Below are positions 4,909 through 5,601 of a DNA stretch of 5,601 nucleotides, piece by piece (the first letter of the stretch is position 1; each line of letters opens with the position of its first letter). This DNA is from an uncultured Thermoproteales archaeon. GTDB taxonomy: Archaea; Thermoproteota; Thermoprotei; Thermoproteales; Thermoproteaceae. A program made the position numbers and the translations under genes. The notes beneath the pieces were generated by a model. That model ran no database searches. It was not told where the DNA came from and worked only from the letters and a program-made list of their open reading frames with translations. The DNA lies in the NCBI GenBank assembly GCA_946480885.1, contig CAMLLK010000085.1, positions 1 through 5,601 of the forward strand. The letters run 5' to 3'.

Positions 4909-5601
4909 GTGGCTAGACAAGACGAGAAATTACTCATCGCCGCCTTGAAGAGAGTAGGCTTGGAGATCAATCTAAAAAATGTAGAGTACGTAGCGGCGCC
5001 GGAGGAGCTTGGGGGTGTGGGCGTGGTGAGAGTCGCCGCTAGGTCGAGAGTAATCCCAGTGGCCTACACCTACGAGCTGGGGGGCGGCATGTCTATAAAC
5101 GCCGCGGCCTCTTTAGTAATTTCCCACGACAAATATCTAACGTATCTAAAACTTAGAGAGGCGGGGGTCCCCACCCCCAAGACCTACCTAGCCTTTGGAC
5201 TCGCCGCCGCCAAAGCCGCCGCGGAGAGGTTAAACTACCCCGTCATTGTCAAGCCCACTGACGGCTCGTGGGGCCGTTTTGTAAGTTTGACAAAGTCTGT
5301 GGAGGAGTTAGAGACTTTGTTAATTCAGAGGATGGCTATGGAGAGCGATATGCATCTATACTTAGTTCAAGAGTACGTAGAGAAGCCTGGCCGAGATATA
5401 AGAGTCACAGTTGTGGGAGACAGAGCGGTGGCGGCTATATACCGCATAAGCCCCGCCGACTGGCGTACAAATACGGCGAGAGGCGGCAGGGCAGAGCCTG
5501 TGAAGATAGACGGCGAGTTGGAAGAAATCGCAGTGAAGGCCTCAAAGGCGGTGGGGGCCTACTACTCAGGTGTTGACGTAGTGGAGTCTGGGAGGGGCTA
5601 C
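4909..5601 (+). CDS. lysX: LysX-type amino-group carrier ligase, partial at the 3' end
   Basis: LysX is an ATP-grasp ligase that attaches alpha-aminoadipate through its amino group to the C-terminal glutamate of the carrier LysW, the committed step of the carrier-protein lysine pathway (the related ArgX does this for glutamate). Visible hallmarks are the ATP-grasp segment YPVIVKP followed by GSWGR (bases 5263-5277); QEYVEKPGRDIRV (from 5368), with VVGDRAVAAIY after it; and W-x-x-NTARGG (5461-5487). The last resembles Thermus LysX as I remember it and favours LysX over generic RimK. The window holds 231 codons of an expected 280 or so; the C-terminal metal-binding NExN segment lies beyond the edge. 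The GTG at 4909 is only the first canonical in-frame start. It would delete the first beta strand, so the true product probably began at 4883 before a frame disruption. In some archaea LysX also serves arginine synthesis, which cannot be decided here. Confidence 0.88.
   Translation, partial: MARQDEKLLIAALKRVGLEINLKNVEYVAAPEELGGVGVVRVAARSRVIPVAYTYELGGGMSINAAASLVISHDKYLTYLKLREAGVPTPKTYLAFGLAAAKAAAERLNYPVIVKPTDGSWGRFVSLTKSVEELETLLIQRMAMESDMHLYLVQEYVEKPGRDIRVTVVGDRAVAAIYRISPADWRTNTARGGRAEPVKIDGELEEIAVKASKAVGAYYSGVDVVESGRGY

Noticed and set aside
5268..5576. Plus-strand open frame of 102 codons inside lysX
   Set aside because: It is an alternative frame of the ATP-grasp region, rich in Arg and Gly. 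The lysX frame carries all the family motifs.
1..5601. CRISPR arrays, insertion sequences, tRNA or rRNA genes
   Set aside because: No spaced direct repeats, terminal inverted repeats, transposase motifs or tRNA-like cloverleaf were found on either strand by eye.

Overview
The window reads as a piece of a hyperthermophilic crenarchaeon of the Pyrobaculum/Thermoproteus kind. The evidence is tightly packed genes, AT-rich TATA boxes placed so that transcripts would begin at or next to the start codon (leaderless mRNAs), frequent GTG/TTG starts, 4-base stop/start overlaps, abundant AGA/AGG and ATA codons, and a LysX-type gene of the alpha-aminoadipate lysine pathway. The genus is an inference from style; no rRNA or other marker is present.

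Layout. (1) 52-1679, plus strand: a two-gene operon of a divergent MYG1/DHH-like metal-dependent phosphoesterase and a small class I SAM methyltransferase, joined by a GTGA overlap. (2) 1692-2714, plus: a phospholipase-D-superfamily (HKD) protein with a signal peptide and a C-terminal membrane anchor, probably acting outside the cell. Its second HKD half has lost the catalytic His. (3) 2679-3380, minus: deoxyribose-phosphate aldolase (deoC), whose 3' end overlaps the end of the PLD gene. (4) 3412-3699, plus: acylphosphatase, divergent from deoC over a 31-base gap that holds two opposed TATA boxes. (5) 3677-4353, minus: two small uncharacterised genes joined by a TTGA overlap. The downstream one overlaps the 3' end of the acylphosphatase gene. 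(6) 4398-4800, minus: two tandem genes for tiny two-helix membrane proteins that are clear paralogues, each with its own TATA box. (7) 4883-5601, plus: the 5' part of lysX, running off the window. Its best promoter points at an ATG that lies out of frame with the conserved coding sequence, so the extreme 5' end looks frameshifted.

There is no gene-free stretch over 300 bases, and no tRNA, rRNA, CRISPR array, insertion sequence or integrase. Eight independent promoters place the TATA centre 22.5-25.5 bases before a start codon. I used this regular spacing to choose starts at 79, 3412 and 4353 and to argue for the lysX anomaly. Metabolically the window mixes housekeeping genes (lysX, deoC, acylphosphatase) with poorly described ones. 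The most worthwhile for follow-up are the paired mini membrane proteins, the secreted asymmetric PLD, the MYG1-like/methyltransferase pair, and the lysX 5' end.
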